Shown here: positions 39,724 to 49,555 of the stretch, one piece after another
Position numbering within the stretch: position 1 is the first letter of the stretch
How the letters are laid out: every line of letters starts with the position of its first letter
From: Rhodococcus sp. 14-1411-2a
Lineage (GTDB): Bacteria; Actinomycetota; Actinomycetes; Mycobacteriales; Mycobacteriaceae
DNA length: 64,000 bases
Assembly: GCF_002259485.1 (NCBI RefSeq)
Contig: NZ_NPGA01000015.1
Location: forward strand, 124,001-188,000
Reading direction: 5' to 3'
The notes under the pieces: model-generated
Databases searched by the model: none
What the model was told of the DNA's origin: nothing
The model's input: only the letters and a program-made list of their open reading frames with translations
Made by a program: the position numbers and the translations under genes

Positions 39724-39892
39724 CGTGGGCCTCCAGGTATGTGTGACTGAACGTTACGACAAATCGGTCACAGCATATGTGTGTCCGAGCTCATAGCGAA
39801 ACGGGGCGACGGGGAATGTAAGAGAAGTTTGACATCGGAATCGAATGGGGGTGAGATATGTCAAAGAACTCGTACACGCACGGGAGGTTGTC

Positions 39893-40288
39893 ATGAGGGT
39901 CGGACTGTCACGAGTGTCCGCAACAGTTCTCGGAACTGCCCTCGCCGCCGGTGTCGGGATCGTCGCCGCATCGGTGCGAGAAGAAGGCGGGTGGCAGGTA
40001 GGTCTGGTGTTCGCCGCGGCGGTGGCCCCTGCCCTCGTCGGCGCGATGTGGACATTGGTTCCGCAACGATCACCGAAGATGCCGGAGAATCCGGAGGATT
40101 CCGTCGAGTTCCAGTGGTTGCAGCACGCGTCGTCCGGTGCCTTCTTCGACCTGATGATCGCACTCGGCCTCGCGTCGGCTGCCTCGGCGATACTCGACAC
40201 GGAGTTGGTTCCGGTAGTCGCGTTTCTGGTGTTGGCCATGGCCGACGTGGCCGTGCGGTACCTGGTCGTCTCGCGTACGCAGCGGTGA
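39893..40288 (+). CDS. uncharacterised four-span membrane protein
   Basis: About 131 residues with four hydrophobic segments (approximately residues 11-27, 35-52, 80-98 and 101-120). No family recognised with confidence; the size and linkage to an XRE repressor resemble DUF2178-like membrane proteins paired with small HTH genes. ATG at 39893 follows GGGAGG. Its stop overlaps the XRE gene's GTG start (GTGA), so the two are coupled. Confidence 0.72.
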   Translation: MRVGLSRVSATVLGTALAAGVGIVAASVREEGGWQVGLVFAAAVAPALVGAMWTLVPQRSPKMPENPEDSVEFQWLQHASSGAFFDLMIALGLASAASAILDTELVPVVAFLVLAMADVAVRYLVVSRTQR

Positions 40289-40479
40289 CTTCGAATCACG
40301 TGCACCGGCTGCGCACTGCTGCCGGTTTGTCACAACAGCAGTGCGCCGACGCGGTCGGCGTCAGCAGGCAGACGATCATCTCGATCGAGAAGGGCCACTT
40401 CGACCCGCGGCTCTCTCTCGCGTTCCGCCTGGCCCGGCTGTTCGAGGTCAGCGTCGACGAGTTGTTCGATCCACGGTGA
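40285..40479 (+). CDS. small XRE-family HTH regulator
   Basis: A 64-residue protein that is essentially one helix-turn-helix: VHRLRTAAGLSQQQCADAVG then VSRQTIISIEKGHFDPRLSL and VSVDELFDPR, the form typical of YozG/HTH_3 proteins encoded next to a small membrane protein. Started at GTG 40285 inside the upstream stop codon. It probably regulates its own operon. A hairpin lies 18 bp after the stop. Confidence 0.88.
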   Translation: MTSNHVHRLRTAAGLSQQQCADAVGVSRQTIISIEKGHFDPRLSLAFRLARLFEVSVDELFDPR

Positions 40480-40497
40480 TCGAGCAACCTTCCACAG

Positions 40498-40537
40498 GTG
40501 AACGGAAACTCGTAGCAGGCTACGAAGTTTCGCTCAC
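40498..40537. terminator. 40-bp hairpin, second copy of the 34947 family
   Basis: GTGAACGGAAACTCGTAGC pairs imperfectly with GCTACGAAGTTTCGCTCAC across a 2-nt AG loop. It sits between the convergent XRE and DUF1206 genes. As at 34947-34986, the terminal TCAC provides the TGA stop of the minus-strand gene (40534-40536). Confidence 0.78.
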
Positions 40538-41331
40538 ATGCGAGCGAAGCGAGCCAATACGAAGGCGTAGAGCCCGTAGAGCGCGATGCCCACGCCGGCG
40601 AGGATCAACAGGACCTGACCGTACGGCTGCGAGCCGAGAGTCTTGAGAGCACCGTCGATGCCGGTGGCCTTGGACGGATCGGACTGCAGAACTGCCACCA
40701 CGACGAGGAGTCCGGCTCCGACGAGGGCAGCGCCTTTGGCTGCGTATCCGGCGATGCCGAGTTTGACGACGGCCCCGCTCTGGTGTCCTTCGAGATCGTC
40801 GAGGAAGTTCTTCGAGACGCCCTTGTAGACGTGGTATCCGCCCACTCCGATGACGACCAGCGCGACGGCGATGAGCACGAGCTTGCCGCCGCCGGATTCC
40901 ATCAGTCGGGCCGACCAGCCCGCGTTCTGTTGTCCGCTGGACTTGCCCGAGCCGGTGGCGAAGCCGTAGGTCGAGAAGGCGAACGCGATGTAGACGACGG
41001 CCAGCGCGCCTGCTTTGAGACGATCCATGGCACTACCGGCGTCGGCGTCGGATTTCTTGCCGACGATCGCTTCGACGATGCGCCACAGCGCCAGCGCCAC
41101 GAAAGCCACCACCGCCACCCAGAGCGCGATCTTTCCGCCGGGCTTCTCGGCCAGTTCGGCGAGTGCGCCGGACTGGTCTGCGTTGCCGGCCTGGCCGAAC
41201 GCCAACCGGACGGCGATGTATCCGATCAGAATGTGCAGCACTCCGCTGACGAAGTGACCGGCGCGCGCTGCTTTCTCGAATGCTCCGTTGTTCTGCACGG
41301 AACTGGCCACAGAATTTCCCGACGTGTTCAC
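40534..41331 (-). CDS. DUF1206 membrane protein
   Basis: A 265-residue integral membrane protein with three internal repeats, each of two spans, as in the DUF1206 family: repeats begin around residues 20, 105 and 190 (ARAGHFVSGVLHILIGYIAV, LKAGALAVVYIAFAFSTYGF, GIAGYAAKGAALVGAGLLVV). Function unknown. The last five codons (LARFARM) run directly into the stop provided by the hairpin. The upstream 424-bp region separates it from the receiver-oxidoreductase operon. Confidence 0.87.
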   Translation of the reverse strand: MNTSGNSVASSVQNNGAFEKAARAGHFVSGVLHILIGYIAVRLAFGQAGNADQSGALAELAEKPGGKIALWVAVVAFVALALWRIVEAIVGKKSDADAGSAMDRLKAGALAVVYIAFAFSTYGFATGSGKSSGQQNAGWSARLMESGGGKLVLIAVALVVIGVGGYHVYKGVSKNFLDDLEGHQSGAVVKLGIAGYAAKGAALVGAGLLVVVAVLQSDPSKATGIDGALKTLGSQPYGQVLLILAGVGIALYGLYAFVLARFARM

Positions 41332-41511
41332 GAACGATCCCCGATCAGTTGATTTGGGCAGCCGTTTACCCCGACCGTAGGCGCAGGAAACTGTCTCGAA
41401 CTGCGAAACGCCGCACGAGATCCCACCGAGGCGTTAACACCGGGCGGACACTGATCGATGTAGCAAGCGGAGTGTCGGGACCAACGAAGAAATTGTTCGG
41501 AGTGATCCACC

Positions 41512-41667
41512 GTGAAATTACAGTCGATAATGCGTCGTACCAGCAGTGATCTACCCCTGTTGAAAACCGCCAGGATGAGCGGGAGCCCGCGTACGTGGCC
41601 CGCCGAGAAGCTCGAACGGCTCCTCACCCCGCAGGAACTCGACCTGATTCGACGCGGCCGAATCTGA
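41512..41667 (+). CDS. possible 51-residue small protein
   Basis: GTG start at 41512, MKLQSIMRRTSSDLPLLKT continuing to RTWPAEKLERLLTPQELDLI and ending RRGRI. The C-terminal half reads as a coherent amphipathic helix with normal high-GC codon usage. No family recognised. It stands alone in the otherwise empty 424-bp gap upstream of the receiver-oxidoreductase gene; GGAG at about 41499 could serve as ribosome site. Confidence 0.38.
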   Translation: MKLQSIMRRTSSDLPLLKTARMSGSPRTWPAEKLERLLTPQELDLIRRGRI

Positions 41668-41755
41668 CCCCGCTCTTTCCAGGCCCGCTTGCCTCCCATT
41701 CGGGGTGACGCGGTGGCATGCTCATGTCGTTGATGAGCACCAGTTCTGGAGGGTC

Positions 41756-43411
41756 ATGAAACCGGTCATTCTCAGCGTCGACGACGACCCAGGAGTGTCG
41801 AGGTCGGTCGCCCGCGACCTACGTCGGCGCTACGGGGAGCAGTACCGCATCGTGCGGGCGGAGTCCGGTGCAGGCGCTCTCGACGCGTTGAAAGAACTCG
41901 CGCTGCGCGGTACCCCCGTCGCCATTCTGTTGGCCGACTACCGCATGCCGCAGATGAGCGGCATGGAATTTCTCGAGCAGGCCATGGACATCTTTCCGGC
42001 GGCCCGTCGCATTCTTCTCACCGCATACGCGGACACCGACGCCGCGATCGACGCGATCAACGTCGTCGATCTCGACTACTACCTGCTCAAGCCGTGGGAT
42101 CCGCCCGAGGAAAAGCTCTACCCCGTGCTCGACGCCCAGCTCGAGGCCTGGTGTGCGTACGACCACCGAGCCGTCGAGGACACCAAGATCGTCGGCCACC
42201 GCTGGTCGGCGCGTTCGTCGGACATCCGCGAGTTCCTCGCTCGCAACCAGCTGCCGTATCGCTGGTACATGTCCGACGAGGCCGAGGGGGCGCGGCTCTT
42301 GGCTGCGGCAGGTGTGGACGACGGACGGCTGCCGGTGGTCATCACCACCGAGGGCGCCGCGCTGATCGAACCGTCCGATGCCGAACTCGGTGATCGGCTC
42401 GGTCTGACTGTCTCGCCGTCGGAGGAGTTCTACGATCTGGTCGTCATCGGTGGCGGTCCGGCCGGACTCGGAGCCGCGCTGTACGGCGCGTCCGAAGGCC
42501 TGCGGACCACCCTGATCGAGCGGACCGCGACGGGCGGTCAGGCCGGACAGAGTTCACGGATCGAGAACTACCTGGGTTTCCCCGACGGGGTCTCGGGAGC
42601 TCAGCTCGCCGAGCGGGCTCGTCGTCAGGCACTGAAGTTCGGTGCCGAGGTGGTCACCACCCAGGACGTCGTCGGCCTCGAAGCAAACGGTGCTGCGCGC
42701 ACAGTGCGATTCGCCGACGGCCGCAGCATCAGCGCGCAGACGATCATCCTGTCCACCGGTGTCGCTTACAGGCGTTTGGACGCACCCGGAATCGACGACT
42801 TCACCGGACGCGGCGTGTTCTACGGATCGGCGATGACGGAGGCCGCGCGCTGCGCCGAGCAGGACGTCTACATCGTGGGTGGGGCGAACTCGGCCGGTCA
42901 GGCGGCGGTGTATCTCTCGCGCGGGGCCAAGTCGGTCACCATTCTGATCCGGGCCACCTCGCTCGAAGCGTCGATGTCGTACTACCTGATCAAGCAGATC
43001 GAGGAGAACCCGAAGATCAGCGTGCGGCCGTGCACCGAGGTCGTCGGCGTAGCGGGAGACGGTCACCTCGAGTCGATCACGCTGCACAACCGAGCGACCG
43101 AGGAGACGACGACGGTCGACGCGCAGTACCTGTTCCTGTTCATCGGTGCGGCGCCGCGCACCGAGTGGCTCGACGGGGTTCTCGTGCGGGACGAGCATGG
43201 ATTCGTGGTCACCGGGCCGGATCTCGTCGTCGACGGACGCGGTCCTGCCGGGTGGACGCCCGCCCGTCTCCCACACCACCTCGAAACGAGTGTGCCGGGT
43301 GTGTTCGCTGCCGGTGACGTGCGATCCGACTCGGCCAAACGAGTCGCGTCGGCAGTGGGAGAGGGAGCGATGGCCGTGATGTTGGTGCACAGATATCTGG
43401 CGAACCCATGA
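41756..43411 (+). CDS. receiver domain fused to thioredoxin-reductase-like FAD oxidoreductase
   Basis: A 551-residue fusion. Residues 1-125 are a response-regulator receiver with all key residues: DDD (9-11), phospho-acceptor Asp61 (LLADYRMP), Thr89 and Lys112 (LLKPWDPP). About 140-217 resembles a glutaredoxin/thioredoxin-fold domain without CxxC. From 225 on it is a thioredoxin-reductase-like flavoenzyme (GGGPAG, GGQAGQSSRIENYLGFP, VGGANSAGQAAVYLSR, FAAGDVRSDSAKRVASAVGE). At the usual CxxC site it reads GRGVFYGSAMTEA, so it cannot act as a normal thioredoxin reductase. First of five overlapping genes; the histidine kinase follows. Confidence 0.92.
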   Translation: MKPVILSVDDDPGVSRSVARDLRRRYGEQYRIVRAESGAGALDALKELALRGTPVAILLADYRMPQMSGMEFLEQAMDIFPAARRILLTAYADTDAAIDAINVVDLDYYLLKPWDPPEEKLYPVLDAQLEAWCAYDHRAVEDTKIVGHRWSARSSDIREFLARNQLPYRWYMSDEAEGARLLAAAGVDDGRLPVVITTEGAALIEPSDAELGDRLGLTVSPSEEFYDLVVIGGGPAGLGAALYGASEGLRTTLIERTATGGQAGQSSRIENYLGFPDGVSGAQLAERARRQALKFGAEVVTTQDVVGLEANGAARTVRFADGRSISAQTIILSTGVAYRRLDAPGIDDFTGRGVFYGSAMTEAARCAEQDVYIVGGANSAGQAAVYLSRGAKSVTILIRATSLEASMSYYLIKQIEENPKISVRPCTEVVGVAGDGHLESITLHNRATEETTTVDAQYLFLFIGAAPRTEWLDGVLVRDEHGFVVTGPDLVVDGRGPAGWTPARLPHHLETSVPGVFAAGDVRSDSAKRVASAVGEGAMAVMLVHRYLANP

Positions 43412-44868
43412 CCGAGCCGACGCAGAACACACCCGCATGTGATCCGGAGGAGTTACGGACGCTGTTCCTGTTCGAGCAGCTCACCGACGCGCAGCTGGTG
43501 GAGCTGTGCCGAGACGGGCGCATCGAAACGATCGAGCCGGGGCCGGTGTACGCGGAAGGTGATCCGGCGACGTGCTTCTACGTTCTGATGGAGGGGGCCG
43601 TCGTGCTCTCGAAGCTTTCCGGTGGCGAGGACCTGGTGGTCAATCGCACCTCGCAACGCGGGGTGTATGCGGGTGCGTGGCAGGCGTACCTGGGCGATCG
43701 GGTGCCGCAGACGTACCAGGGTTCGATGCGGGTGACCGAGCGCTCCCGGTTCTTCGTGCTCGACGCCGAGTGCTTCGCGTCCATCGTGCGGGAGTGGTTC
43801 CCGATGGCGTTACATCTGCTCGAGGGATTGTTCTTCGGCAATCAGAACACCAAGCAGATAGTGGAACAGCGAGAACGCTTGTTGGCGTTGGGTTCTCTGT
43901 CGGCCGGGTTGACGCACGAGCTGAACAATCCCGCGGCGGCTGCGGTGCGGGCGACGTCGGCGTTGCGAAATCGGGTGGCGCACATGCGGCAGAAGTTGGC
44001 GATGATCGCCGGTGGCACTCTCGATCGCGGCAGCTTGGCGCATCTGGTCGGACTGCAGAACGAGGCCGTGGAGCTGGTCGCCAAGGCTCCGAAGCTGACC
44101 GCGATGGAGGCGTCGGACCGTGAGGACGAACTGGGAGAGTGGTTCGAGGACAAGGGCATCGGTGACGGTTGGGATCTGGCTCCGACATTCGTCTCGGCCG
44201 GTCTCGACGTGCCGTGGCTCGATCGGGTTTCCGCGACGGTCGACGATCCAGCGTTGCTCGAGGGCGCAATTCGGTGGCTCAACTACACCGTCGAAACCGA
44301 GTTGTTGATGAACGAGATCTCGGATTCGACCACGCGCATCTCCACGCTCGTCGGTGCCGCGAAGCAGTATTCGCAGATGGATCGTGCGCCGTATCGAACG
44401 GTGGATGTGCGCGAACTACTGGACAGCACCCTGATCATGTTGGGCCGCAAGATCGGTGACGACATCACGGTGGTCAAGGACTACGACCCCGCGGTGCCGC
44501 CGATCCCGGCCTACGCCGCCGAACTCAACCAGGTGTGGACCAATCTGATCGACAATGCCGTGCAGGCGATGGCGGCTACCCCCGAGGAGAAGGGGGTGCT
44601 GACGGTGCGGACGTCGTTGGACGAGGATCAGGTCCAGATCGAGATCTGCGACACCGGACCCGGTGTGCCGCAGGAGATTCGGTCGCGCATTTTCGAGCCT
44701 TTCTTCACCACCAAGCCGGTCGGCGAGGGCACGGGGCTCGGCCTGGACATCTCGTGGCGCATCGTGGTGAACAAGCATCAGGGTGAGCTGCGGTTGGTGT
44801 CCGAACCCGGTGACACACGATTCGTCGTGCGGTTGCCCGTCGACCCTGCAATCGAGGAGGAACCATGA
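43408..44868 (+). CDS. histidine kinase with N-terminal cyclic-nucleotide-binding domain
   Basis: A 486-residue soluble sensor kinase. Residues about 15-130 form a cNMP-binding/Crp-like domain (LFLFEQLTDAQLVELC, AEGDPATCFYVLMEGAVVLS). The H-box is SLSAGLTHELNNPAAA with phospho-accepting His170; a long helical insert follows; the HATPase domain has QVWTNLIDNAVQAM (N box), CDTGPGVP (G1) and GEGTGLGLDISW (G2). No membrane span. ATGA overlap with the receiver-oxidoreductase gene makes that receiver the obvious phosphotransfer partner. Ligand could be cAMP, e.g. from the cyclase at 18103, or none if degenerate. Confidence 0.93.
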   Translation: MTEPTQNTPACDPEELRTLFLFEQLTDAQLVELCRDGRIETIEPGPVYAEGDPATCFYVLMEGAVVLSKLSGGEDLVVNRTSQRGVYAGAWQAYLGDRVPQTYQGSMRVTERSRFFVLDAECFASIVREWFPMALHLLEGLFFGNQNTKQIVEQRERLLALGSLSAGLTHELNNPAAAAVRATSALRNRVAHMRQKLAMIAGGTLDRGSLAHLVGLQNEAVELVAKAPKLTAMEASDREDELGEWFEDKGIGDGWDLAPTFVSAGLDVPWLDRVSATVDDPALLEGAIRWLNYTVETELLMNEISDSTTRISTLVGAAKQYSQMDRAPYRTVDVRELLDSTLIMLGRKIGDDITVVKDYDPAVPPIPAYAAELNQVWTNLIDNAVQAMAATPEEKGVLTVRTSLDEDQVQIEICDTGPGVPQEIRSRIFEPFFTTKPVGEGTGLGLDISWRIVVNKHQGELRLVSEPGDTRFVVRLPVDPAIEEEP

Positions 44869-45209
44869 CCATCGAAGGCATCGACCCGAAGATTCCGCCG
44901 TCGGGACCGGGTTGTGTGGAGTGCACGCAGACGCAGGGGTGGTGGGTACATCTGCGGCGGTGCGCGCAGTGCGGGCACATCGGATGTTGCGATTCCTCGC
45001 CGTCGCAGCATGCCAGCAAACATGCAGAGTCCACCCGGCACCAGTTCGTGCGCAGCTACGAGCCCGGCGAGGAATGGTTCTACAACTACGAGGACGAGCA
45101 GATGTACGACGGGCCGGAACTGGCTCCGCCGCAGCATCGTCCACTCGATCAGACGGTTCCCGGTCCGCGCGAGCGGGTGCCGTCGAACTGGCAGGCCCTG
45201 ATCAATTGA
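44865..45209 (+). CDS. UBP-type (ZnF-UBP) zinc-finger protein
   Basis: A 114-residue protein with a ZnF-UBP domain: Cys and His ligands in CVECTQTQGWWVHLRRCAQC, GHIGCCDSS, HASKHAESTRHQFVRSYEPG and the aromatic EEWFYNYED. In eukaryotes this domain binds the ubiquitin C-terminus; bacterial versions are uncharacterised and here it is the whole protein. It overlaps the histidine kinase by ATGA and the DUF1801 gene by TTGA. A role in docking a partner or binding a protein C-terminus in the kinase system is inferred. Confidence 0.92.
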   Translation: MTIEGIDPKIPPSGPGCVECTQTQGWWVHLRRCAQCGHIGCCDSSPSQHASKHAESTRHQFVRSYEPGEEWFYNYEDEQMYDGPELAPPQHRPLDQTVPGPRERVPSNWQALIN

Positions 45210-45625
45210 ACGAGAACCTGACGCGACCCACCGACGTATCGGCCGAGGATTTCCTGGCGGCTGTGGAGCACCCGGTTCGCCGTGCGGACGGGTTCGCGCT
45301 CGCCGAGATCATGGGCCGCGTCACCGGGCAACCGGCGGTGATGTGGGGTCCGACGATGGTGGGTTTCGGAAGCTATCGATACACGACGGGCAGTGGCCGC
45401 CGGGGAGAGTACTTCGTCGTCGGGTTCTCACCGCGCAAGGCGAATCTGTCGGTGTACGGCGCCACGTACGCCCCGGAGTCGGAGAGCTTGCTCGAACGGC
45501 TGGGAAAGCACAAGCGAGGAGCGGGTTGCCTGTACGTGAACAAGCTCGTCGATGTGGACATAGCGATTCTCGAACAACTGCTGGCATACAACTACCCGTA
45601 CATTCTGAGTAGCCTCGCGTCATGA
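45206..45625 (+). CDS. DUF1801 protein
   Basis: A 139-residue protein starting at TTG 45206 within the stop of the zinc-finger gene. It has the DUF1801 (YdhG/frataxin-like fold) pattern: VRRADGFALAEIMGRVTGQP, MVGFGSYRYTTGSGRRGEYF, VGFSPRKANLSVYG and GCLYVNKLVDVDIAILEQLL. Such proteins have no proven activity; the fold is shared with iron chaperone-like proteins. Upstream open frame in the same phase overlaps the zinc-finger gene and is not used. Next gene overlaps by ATGA. Confidence 0.86.
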   Translation: MNENLTRPTDVSAEDFLAAVEHPVRRADGFALAEIMGRVTGQPAVMWGPTMVGFGSYRYTTGSGRRGEYFVVGFSPRKANLSVYGATYAPESESLLERLGKHKRGAGCLYVNKLVDVDIAILEQLLAYNYPYILSSLAS

Positions 45626-46299
45626 CCTTGATCGCGGAGGACCTGCTGTTGCTGTTGCTCGACGACGACTCGGGCAAGCCGCTGGCCGACAGCACGAAGT
45701 TGCCACGGGTACTGGCAGGTGCGCTGGTCGTCGAGCTCGCCATGATCGGGTCGCTGCGCATCACCGGTCTGGACGAGCAGATCGAGAAGGATCACGTGGT
45801 CGTCGCAGGCTCGAGGCCGGAAGATGAGTTTTTGCGTCGAGTGTTCGATCTGGTCGCGTCGGCGTCGCGGCCGATGAAGCCGCAGAAGGTGATCGAGAAG
45901 TCGCAGAAGAATCTGGCGAAGGAACTGGCTGCGCGACTCGTCGCACAGGGTTGCGTCACGGAGAAGAAGGACAAGGTGTTGGGGCTGTTCCCGACGACGA
46001 CGTGGCCTGCCCAGGACACCTCGCGTGAGAAGGTGCTGCGAGACGCGCTACGCAGCGCACTGGTGGACGGGACGACGCCGTCGCCGCACACGGCTGCGTT
46101 GATCTCGTTGATCTCGGCGGTGGATCTGACACACAAGGTGATCGAGGATGCGGACAAGAAGCTGCTGAAGCGGCGCGCGAAGGAGATCGCCGAGGGGGAG
46201 TGGGCCGGCGCGGCTGTGCGCAAGGCCGTCTCGGACGTCAATGCCGCAGTGATGGCCGCGGTCATGGTGCCCGTCATCGTCTCCACCACGAGCAGTTGA
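45622..46299 (+). CDS. GPP34 (Golgi phosphoprotein 3-like) protein
   Basis: A 225-residue protein with the GPP34 N-terminal hallmark TLIAEDLLLLLLDDDSGKPL, then ALVVELAMIGSLRI and a helical remainder including WPAQDTSREKVLRDALRSAL. Eukaryotic GOLPH3 binds phosphatidylinositol-4-phosphate; bacterial relatives in actinobacteria are common but uncharacterised. ATGA overlap with DUF1801. Fifth gene in the chain beginning at 41756; the membrane-lipid-binding family suggests a peripheral membrane protein. Confidence 0.9.
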   Translation: MTLIAEDLLLLLLDDDSGKPLADSTKLPRVLAGALVVELAMIGSLRITGLDEQIEKDHVVVAGSRPEDEFLRRVFDLVASASRPMKPQKVIEKSQKNLAKELAARLVAQGCVTEKKDKVLGLFPTTTWPAQDTSREKVLRDALRSALVDGTTPSPHTAALISLISAVDLTHKVIEDADKKLLKRRAKEIAEGEWAGAAVRKAVSDVNAAVMAAVMVPVIVSTTSS

Positions 46300-46307
46300 G
46301 GAAGAAA

Positions 46308-46913
46308 ATGACCAGAAGCATTGCCATTCTGTTGTTCGACGATGTCGAGGTACTCGACGCGTGCGGACCGTTCGAGGTGTTCTCGGTGGCCAACCGGGTG
46401 GCCGAACGTGCAGGCAGCGCAGCGCCGTTCGAGGTGACGCTCGTCGGGATCGACGACAGGGCAGCTGTTGCTCGGGGCGGAATGAGAATCGGCGTCGACA
46501 CCACGATCGACGACCCACGGCCCTACGACCTCGTCCTGGTACCCGGTGGCGTCGTGGACGCAGTCGAGGCGAACGGCAGCGTTCTGCAGTGGCTGCAGGG
46601 TCTTCGGCCCACCGCCGAGTTGGTCGCGTCGGTGTGCACCGGTGCGTTCGTGCTCGCGGCTGCGGGACTGCTCGACGGGCGTCCGGTCACCACGCACTGG
46701 GAGGACTTGGAACTGCTGCGCGAACGGTGGCCCGCGCTCGTCGTTCACGAGGGTGTTCGGTACATCGATCACGGCGATCTGGCGACGTCGGCGGGTATCA
46801 GTGCCGGTCTGGATCTGGCGTTGCATCTGGTCGCGCGGTGGTCGGGAGCCGATCATGCTCTCGCCACCGCGGGCCAGATGGATTACGACTGGTCAGGCGC
46901 TGAGCACCCGTAG
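46308..46913 (+). CDS. DJ-1/PfpI family protein
   Basis: A 201-residue class I glutamine amidotransferase-like protein: IAILLFDDVEVLDACGPFEV at the start, LVLVPGG, and the nucleophile elbow SVCTGAFVLAAAGLLDGRPV with the reactive Cys, followed by TTHWEDLELL and SAGISAGLDLALHLV. The arrangement resembles isonitrile-hydratase/transcription-factor-N-terminal types without an HTH. Starts 8 nt after GPP34, so probably in the same operon. Its last 21 bp overlap the convergent DoxX gene. Confidence 0.9.
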   Translation: MTRSIAILLFDDVEVLDACGPFEVFSVANRVAERAGSAAPFEVTLVGIDDRAAVARGGMRIGVDTTIDDPRPYDLVLVPGGVVDAVEANGSVLQWLQGLRPTAELVASVCTGAFVLAAAGLLDGRPVTTHWEDLELLRERWPALVVHEGVRYIDHGDLATSAGISAGLDLALHLVARWSGADHALATAGQMDYDWSGAEHP

Positions 46914-47240
46914 AACCAGCGCGACGACGGAGAACACGGCCAGTCCGGCGGCGGGTGCGAAGTCTTTGTCCCCGGCGCGCAGGTGCGCGACGACGGCTCC
47001 GACGAAGTAGAGGATGACGCCGACGGCGGCAGCGACGCCGATCGGCCAGACGACCAAGCCGACCAGGAGGCCGACGGCACCGAGGATCTCGAGGTAGGCG
47101 AGCCACGGGATCTTGTCGGCGGGAACCCCGACCTGCTCGAGCATCGGGACGACGGAGGGATTCTTCGTCAGTTTTCCGATCGCGGAGAACGTGAGTGCGA
47201 CAGCGAGCAGAACCGAGACGACGAGGGTGGCGATGAACAT
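46893..47240 (-). CDS. DoxX family membrane protein
   Basis: A DoxX-like protein of about 115 residues with four spans: FIATLVVSVLLAVALTFSAI, WLAYLEILGAVGLLVGLVVW, GVAAAVGVILYFVGAVVAHL, and a C-terminal span. FSAIGKLTKNP after span 1 is the conserved family loop. ATG at 47240 has AGGG 7 nt upstream; ATG at 47255 is an alternative. Divergent from the HxlR regulator 79 bp away, the common DoxX-HxlR pairing, so HxlR is its likely controller. Confidence 0.88.
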   Translation of the reverse strand: MFIATLVVSVLLAVALTFSAIGKLTKNPSVVPMLEQVGVPADKIPWLAYLEILGAVGLLVGLVVWPIGVAAAVGVILYFVGAVVAHLRAGDKDFAPAAGLAVFSVVALVLRVLSA

Positions 47241-47319
47241 GTGCCCTGCTTTCATTTCTGAGGTCACTAGTAATTGCGAAGTAGCAAGGCGGACTCTAGC
47301 ACCTCGGTAGGGTGGAGGC

Positions 47320-47649
47320 ATGGTCTCGAACGAGCAGCCTCACGACCCTCGTGCCTGTGATGGAGCGCTGACCAAAGCATTCGGCTTTCTCGGCAAGAGA
47401 TGGAACGGCCTGCTGCTGGCGACTCTGATGAACGGGCCGATGGGATTCTCGGACCTGCGCCGCGCCGTCGGCGGGATCAGTGACTCGGTGCTGTCCGAGC
47501 GCCTCGGTGAGCTCGGCAGAGCAGGGCTGGTGGCACGGGCCGTCACGGAGGGGCCGCCCATCTCGGTGGAATACAGCCTGACGCCGTCGGGAGAGGCACT
47601 GCTGCCGTCGCTGGAGGCTCTCACGGACTGGGCTTCGAAAAACCTCTGA
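47320..47649 (+). CDS. HxlR family transcriptional regulator
   Basis: A 109-residue winged helix regulator of the HxlR class: RACDGALTKAFGFLGKRWNG with the conserved N-terminal Cys, then LMNGPMGFSDLRRAVGGISD and VLSERLGELGRAGLV, and the wing YSLTPSGEALLPSLEAL. Members with this Cys often sense quinones or other electrophiles. Divergent from doxX; the gap holds TTGCGAAGTAGC and ACTAGTAATT as possible half sites. The stop codon lies in a strong hairpin at 47644-47677. Confidence 0.92.
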   Translation: MVSNEQPHDPRACDGALTKAFGFLGKRWNGLLLATLMNGPMGFSDLRRAVGGISDSVLSERLGELGRAGLVARAVTEGPPISVEYSLTPSGEALLPSLEALTDWASKNL

Positions 47650-47677
47650 CCCCCGCGAAAGTTCGCGAGGGTCAGAG
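47644..47677. terminator. hairpin terminator between hxlR-like and BCCT genes
   Basis: 16-bp arms (CTCTGACCCCCGCGAA and its complement with one mismatch) and a 2-nt loop, lying between convergent genes. It includes the TGA of the HxlR gene and ends 16 bp before the BCCT stop, so it can serve both directions. Confidence 0.8.
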
Positions 47678-47692
47678 AGTGGTGAAAACGGT

Positions 47693-49555
<1,863 letters not shown>

